A stretch of DNA of 10,498 bases. Origin: Terana coerulea (taxonomy: Eukaryota; Basidiomycota; Agaricomycetes; Polyporales; Phanerochaetaceae). A program made the position numbers and the translations under genes. The stretch is taken from contig JAKOGH010001036.1 of assembly GCA_024811115.1 (NCBI GenBank), forward strand, positions 1 to 10,498, in the 5' to 3' direction. Below, piece after piece: positions 7,684 to 10,498 of the stretch. The notes beneath the pieces were generated by a model that ran no database searches, was not told the DNA's origin, and saw nothing but the letters and a program-made list of their open reading frames with translations. The number at the start of each line of letters is the position of its first letter. The first letter of the stretch is position 1.

Positions 7684-7758
7684 GCTGCTATGGCGCAGCT
7701 GTTAACTTTGCACAAGATTATAACCAGGGGACTCTGAGTTCGAGTCCCGCATGGGCAT
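7684..7758 (+). pseudogene. tRNA-derived sequence (SINE head or dead tRNA gene)
   Basis: TGGCGCAGCTG at 7691-7701 matches the RNA polymerase III A box (TRGYNNARNNG), and GAGTTCGAGTC at 7736-7746 matches the B box apart from its second base (GGTTCGANTCC); 34 bases separate them, a normal tRNA spacing. Between them ATTATAACCAG resembles an anticodon arm with a CAT- or TAT-type loop, as in methionine and isoleucine tRNAs. Folding as a true tRNA is poor: the T stem pairs at only about three of five positions and the acceptor arms do not pair. Other pairings exist instead: TATGCC (7676-7681) with GGCATA, and a perfect 7 bp hairpin GGGACTC/GAGTCCC around 7729-7749. So it is more likely a tRNA-derived SINE head or a decayed copy than a working tRNA gene. 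Confidence 0.55.
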
Positions 7759-7759
7759 A

Positions 7760-8220
7760 CTTTTATTGGCCACAAATCCATACCAAGCCTCGACCTGTGT
7801 TCAAAACACACTTAGTATGCTGTTTTGCTGTTTTCAAAGCCGTCACTCTTTAAAATTAGTGCTTTTGAGAACATTCTGAAAGCTTTGTATATTTCCAGAA
7901 ATAAGCTAATAAGGAGTCCATTATGCATTTATATGCTAACTGGGTTAGAATATAGGGTAATGGCTGCATTAACTCTAAAAGTATAATAGTGTAAATGTAA
8001 CCCAGGTGCAGGGTTACAAGTGCCCTTCCTTTTTGGGATTTTGTCTTGAAAGACAGTCTCCCTTTGTTGTGGTTCTCAGGCTTGCACTACTATAACAAAG
8101 GTACGTTATTATTCTACAGTGCTTATATGTATCATTAGACTTACACTACTATAATAAAGAACATAGTTCATTCCTGTTCTCTTATCACATGCCTGAGTAT
8201 TATTAACCTGCGGTTGGCTT
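7760..8220. other. AT-rich stretch after the tRNA-like sequence
   Basis: There is no gene. If 7684-7758 is a SINE head, the body and tail would lie here, but I cannot see a clear tail. GTGTTCAAAACACAC (7798-7812) is a short hairpin, and GCATAC (7754) can pair with GTATGC (7815). The only clear repeat is the doubled motif at 8081-8159. Confidence 0.4.
8081..8159 (+). repeat. Diverged 20 bp direct repeat
   Basis: CTTGCACTACTATAACAAAG (8081-8100) recurs as CTTACACTACTATAATAAAG (8140-8159), 18 of 20 identical, 59 bp apart. It may be the trace of an old tandem duplication with a period of about 59 bp; the bases between the copies do not repeat clearly. Confidence 0.6.
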
Positions 8221-8695
8221 TTAGTAAGTATGCAAGTTTGCTAATTAGCTCAAAAAGTACAAAATAGAACCAAATTAGCTCTAAGCAATATAATAATAAG
8301 GAACTAAGTAATAAATAAGAGCAATAGCAAGATATGTTGGATAAGCTCTAAATAATGTAATAAATGAGGCACAAATAACATCCAAGTGGGTAAGAATATA
8401 ATCATAAGCTATTGATAAAATATAGAATAGTGACAAATTAGGTAAAAAGAAGCTTAGTTGATAAGCTAATAAAAGTATGCACTAAGGCATTAGTAAGTGA
8501 TAAAAAGTGAATTAGTTGATAAAAAGCTGTGAGTAAATAGCAGATTACGGGAATGTTGAAAGGCAAAACTGGTTAGCCAACTACTAGGGGTAGATTAGCT
8601 AAATGATCTATATTTTAGTGAAGCATTTGGGCAAAGTGTGAAAAAGGGCACTATAAGTGACTTAGCACTAGAAAAGAAGCATAAGGTATGAATTA
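8220..8695. other. AT-rich right flank with repeated TAGCT motifs
   Basis: No coding signal is visible. The motif family AGCTAAT / ATTAGCT / ATAAGCT recurs about ten times: 8239-8249 (GCTAATTAGCT), 8272, 8342, 8404, 8452, 8462, 8592 and others. The two sides of the composite region share this vocabulary, which is consistent with subterminal repeats of a transposon but could also reflect simple AT-rich drift. Confidence 0.45.
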
Positions 8696-8749
8696 GAAGG
8701 GGGTTTTTCCAGATGTTACTGATGTGGATCACAAGGCCTTAAGTGCCAC

Positions 8750-8836
8750 CTATCCAGAAACCCGGGGTACTGAACAGAAGCGCGGCAGGACCCCGGGAAC
8801 TTAAGGGTTTCTCTGAGAAATGGGGTTTCTGAATAG
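8750..8836. repeat. Nested inverted repeats
   Basis: CTATCCAGAAACCC (8750-8763) pairs with GGGTTTCTGAATAG (8823-8836), 13 of 14. Inside, CCCGGGGT (8761-8768) pairs perfectly with ACCCCGGG (8790-8797), and GGGTTTC is repeated once more at 8805-8811. The outer motif (CTATCCAGAAACCC) resembles the CTGGATAACCC/CTGGAAAATCC motifs of 5930-6097, so this could be the opposite terminus of the same element. Confidence 0.55.
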
Positions 8837-8889
8837 AATAAGCCCGGACAGTATGCCCAGGGCAGAATACCCATTTTAGAAACATTCTC

Positions 8890-9310
8890 AAAAGTAGGAT
8901 CTACTATTGTTATGAGATAGCGCTGAATTGAATGCTCCATCCTGTTGTCAATTATTGTGCTAGATGCTCTGAAATTATATGTAAATATAGCTTTCAATTA
9001 GCTCTATCTATCTATGTAGTTCTTGTAGCCGAATATGCACTGCACGAGTTACAGTTTGGAACTGTTCAAGATCCTGGGGTGTCCGGGCCGGTGTCGGATC
9101 ACAGTAGGGTTGGCGCTGCGCGGAAAGTGCGCACAAGCGTGGGGGCCGTGAATTTGGAAAACGGCAATGCCATCGCGGAACGTACCGAGCGCTGGATCCC
9201 CGCTCTGAAGCAGCTAACCACCATTTGTTCCCCTGAGACACTCACTCGCCTCTAATTTCTGGCCCACGGGGACGGAGGGAGGAGAATCCACGTCGCCACG
9301 TTCCAGCAAG
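8890..9310. promoter_or_regulatory. Transposon-to-gene transition and likely promoter region
   Basis: Composition changes abruptly near 9055 from AT-rich to balanced and CpG-rich. The roughly 250 bases before the ATG at 9311 are the natural place for the promoter and 5' UTR of the ubiquitin-fold gene. I see no convincing TATA box at the right distance. A short hairpin TGCGC/GCGCA sits at about 9117-9132. Open frames on both strands here (for example 9008-9241 minus) are not recognisable as genes. Confidence 0.4.
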
Positions 9311-10175
9311 ATGTCAACTGATGCGCCCCCGGTGCAAGCTGGGCCCCGCGCCGACTCGGTCACCGCTGGCGCCGACGCCCTCCAACCACTACGGACGGAC
9401 TTCTCCCTGCTTTCGCCCTCTGCTAGGACGTCCCTTCACGCGAGTCGACGTGTCTGCTGGGAACGATGAAGATTCCACCCCTGAAGACAGAGGCGCAGGG
9501 GTTGAGCAGGCTACTGCGGACGAGGAGGGAGAACAGGTGGAGCAAGAGCCTGGGGTGCCTCAGACCCCACAGGTCTCGCTGACGTTTCTGACGGTCACCG
9601 GACGGAGGAGAACGATGTCTTTCGAACCAGAGACGACGATTGGGAGAGCTAAAGAGCTTGTTTGGAATGCATGGCCAAATGGTACGTAAAGTCACTCTGT
9701 GCACTCCAGAGTCGTGCGACCTCGAGTACCCCTCCCTAAACACCCCTGACCTTCGCAACCCCGTCTCTTGTATCTGCACACATCGCATCTCCTCTCTTTC
9801 TCAACGCCCTGCAGAATGGCAGGACGAACGACCCCAGCACCGTCCTATCTGCGCATCCTGTACTTGGGCAAAATCCTCCAAGATGAAGATACCCTCACAA
9901 GTACGTCTTGACGGACTTTCCTAATGCTCGAATCTCACCTTACTTACGCTATGCAGAGGTCGGCTTCCCGACGCATATACCCACATCTACCACTGGTCAA
10001 ACGACAGATCCTGTCACCACACCTCCTCTTCCTACGGTAGTCCACCTGTCTATTCGCCCTTGCGCCCCACCGGGGTTAAGGAGACACCGAAGAAGAAGGG
10101 TATGCGACGTAACTCGGTTGAAGGGGAGAGGAGGTTCGCGGTACCGGATGCTGTTCGGGATGTGTTATCTGCTAG
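9311..10175 (+). CDS. Membrane-anchored ubiquitin-fold protein (UBL3/MUB type), frameshifted as given
   Basis: Exons are 9311-9681, 9815-9900 and 9957-10175. The N-terminus MSTDAPPVQAGPRADSVTAG (ATG 9311) looks coding but must change frame at about 9430-9450 to reach the acidic linker DVSAGNDEDSTPEDRGAG. The ubiquitin-fold domain starts VSLTFLTVTGRRRTMSFEPE, then IGRAKELVWNAWPN; exon 2 gives WQDERP and APSYLRILYLGKILQDEDTL; exon 3 gives VGFPTHIPTSTTGQTTDPVT and VVHLSIRPCAPPG. The tail reads ETPKKKGMRRNSVEG and ends GCCSGCVIC-stop, a CaaX box with nearby cysteines for lipid attachment. Proteins of this family (Rad60-SLD_2/UBL3) are prenylated ubiquitin-like proteins at the plasma membrane that can recruit ubiquitin-conjugating enzymes. 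Three changes of frame within the domain and tail fall at CCCC 9832-9835, GGGG 10072-10075 and GGGG 10123-10126; one extra base in each run would join the conserved frames. The start is uncertain: ATG 9321 in the later frame is an alternative with a poorer N-terminus. Confidence 0.85.
9682..9814 (+). other. Intron 1 of the ubiquitin-fold gene
   Basis: The donor is GTACGT at 9682 and the acceptor CTGCAG ends at 9814, length 133, with a possible branch site CCCTGACC near 9743-9750. Joining 9681 to 9815 gives the codon GAA and the conserved run WPNEWQDERP. An alternative donor GTAAAG at 9686 would keep the downstream APSYLRI frame without a frameshift, but it would replace the conserved EWQDERP. 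Confidence 0.75.
9901..9956 (+). other. Intron 2 of the ubiquitin-fold gene
   Basis: The donor GTACGT at 9901 and acceptor ATGCAG ending at 9956 give a 56 bp intron, a typical basidiomycete length. CTAAT at 9921-9925 is a plausible branch site. Joining gives AAG (lysine) in TLTKVGFPTH. Confidence 0.85.
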
Positions 10176-10498
10176 GCGACGAAGTGCTGTGGATTTTCCA
10201 GTATGCTGACGTATATTTCATGCTGCTTGAGGATACCCTTACTGTTCACGAGGTGCGCGATTACGTGTCGGCTACAAGCACCTGACGGCTAATTTATCCG
10301 TTGTGATTTACAGTCTCCCTTGTTTCTGAAGACCCACCAGTTCTCACTCTATGCTGTGTCGCTAAATTACCTAGTTGTCATCTAGTTCGTGCTCGCTTTG
10401 GAACCTCCCTCGCTGTCTTTACACTCATTGTACATTTCACACTTGCTATGGACTCGTATGCATCAATCTGCGTCGGCTACTATTACAGTATTCTCGTG
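10176..10498 (+). other. Probable 3' UTR and downstream region
   Basis: After the TAG at 10173-10175 there is no protein-like frame; the open frame reaching 10285 is the out-of-frame continuation of exon 3. An intron-like pattern (GTGCGC at about 10254, CTAAT, TTTACAG ending at about 10313) could be a UTR intron but may be accidental. I see no clear polyadenylation signal; TTGTACATTTC near 10428 is typical of fungal 3' UTRs. The window ends here. Confidence 0.4.

Larger units (their letters stand above)
6254..8709. mobile_element. Possible large composite element bounded by a 13 bp inverted repeat
   Basis: GAAAAACCCCCTT (6254-6266) is exactly the reverse complement of 8697-8709. Inward, similarity fades but remains visible (left CTGCCTAATGC, right ATACCTTATGC, both about 20 bp inside). 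Outward, the left flank at about 6128-6150 (GCATAGGTGCTCACTATGCC) resembles the reverse complement of about 8734-8754 (GGATAGGTGGCACTTAAGGC), so the true ends may be further out. Both flanks are AT-rich and share repeated TAGCT/AGCTA and ATAAGC motifs, while the centre is a GC-rich tandem repeat. Together this suggests one insertion of 2.5-3 kb with subterminal repeats and no transposase gene. I could not find a target-site duplication and cannot assign a superfamily. Confidence 0.4.

Noticed and set aside
9423..9788. 121-codon minus-strand open frame opposite the ubiquitin-fold gene
   Set aside because: It lies antisense to exon 1 and intron 1 of a recognisable gene and has no family resemblance.
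9311..10175. Ubiquitin-fold gene as a true pseudogene
   Set aside because: Possible, but all three shifts in the domain and tail are at four-base homopolymers while splice sites and the CaaX end are intact, so sequence error is the better explanation.
1..10498. CRISPR array, bacterial operon or phage features
   Set aside because: There is no regular short direct repeat with spacers, no ribosome binding site pattern and no long uninterrupted genes; introns and transposon remnants show a eukaryotic sequence.

Overview
The window looks like a fungal chromosome fragment, most likely from a mushroom-forming basidiomycete (Agaricomycetes). I base this on one protein-coding gene with short GT-AG introns and fungal-style sequence, the protein style of the decayed retrotransposon Gag, and a transposon-filled intergenic landscape. 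I cannot name the species.

Layout. Positions 1-1675 (minus strand) hold the wreck of a retroelement: a Gag-like reading frame running off the left edge, with several frameshifts and stops, and just upstream of it a second co-oriented reading frame of unknown family in the same state of decay. Positions 1690-2397 hold nothing I can identify. Positions 2398-3866 are a clear 1.47 kb fold-back element: two arms of about 690 bp in inverted orientation around a 91 bp spacer, ends beginning CACTG, flanked by TAG on both sides, with the motif ATAAATCC repeated through the arms. I read it as a non-autonomous CACTA-like DNA transposon. Positions 3870-5650 are unique-looking sequence with at least two coding remnants, one cysteine-rich (minus) and one lysine/glutamate-rich (plus), both interrupted by TGA codons.

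Positions about 5930-8840 form an odd composite region. It has a 168 bp element with interlocked inverted repeats at the left, AT-rich blocks with repeated TAGCT-type motifs on both sides, a matching 13 bp inverted repeat (6254-6266 and 8697-8709), and in the middle a very GC- and CpG-rich island carrying four diverged tandem units of about 150 bp. A tRNA-derived sequence sits at 7684-7758, and nested hairpins at 8750-8836. I infer one large non-autonomous mobile element or nested insertions; the outer boundaries are not proven.

From about 9055 base composition changes to balanced, CpG-rich host sequence. Positions 9311-10175 hold the only recognisable host gene, a membrane-anchored ubiquitin-fold protein (UBL3/MUB type) in three exons ending in a CVIC prenylation box. 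As given it is broken by three single-base frameshifts, each located at a run of four identical bases, which points to assembly homopolymer errors more than to a dead gene. No operon-like or pathway relationship links the genes here; the window is mainly a transposon graveyard next to one housekeeping-type gene.
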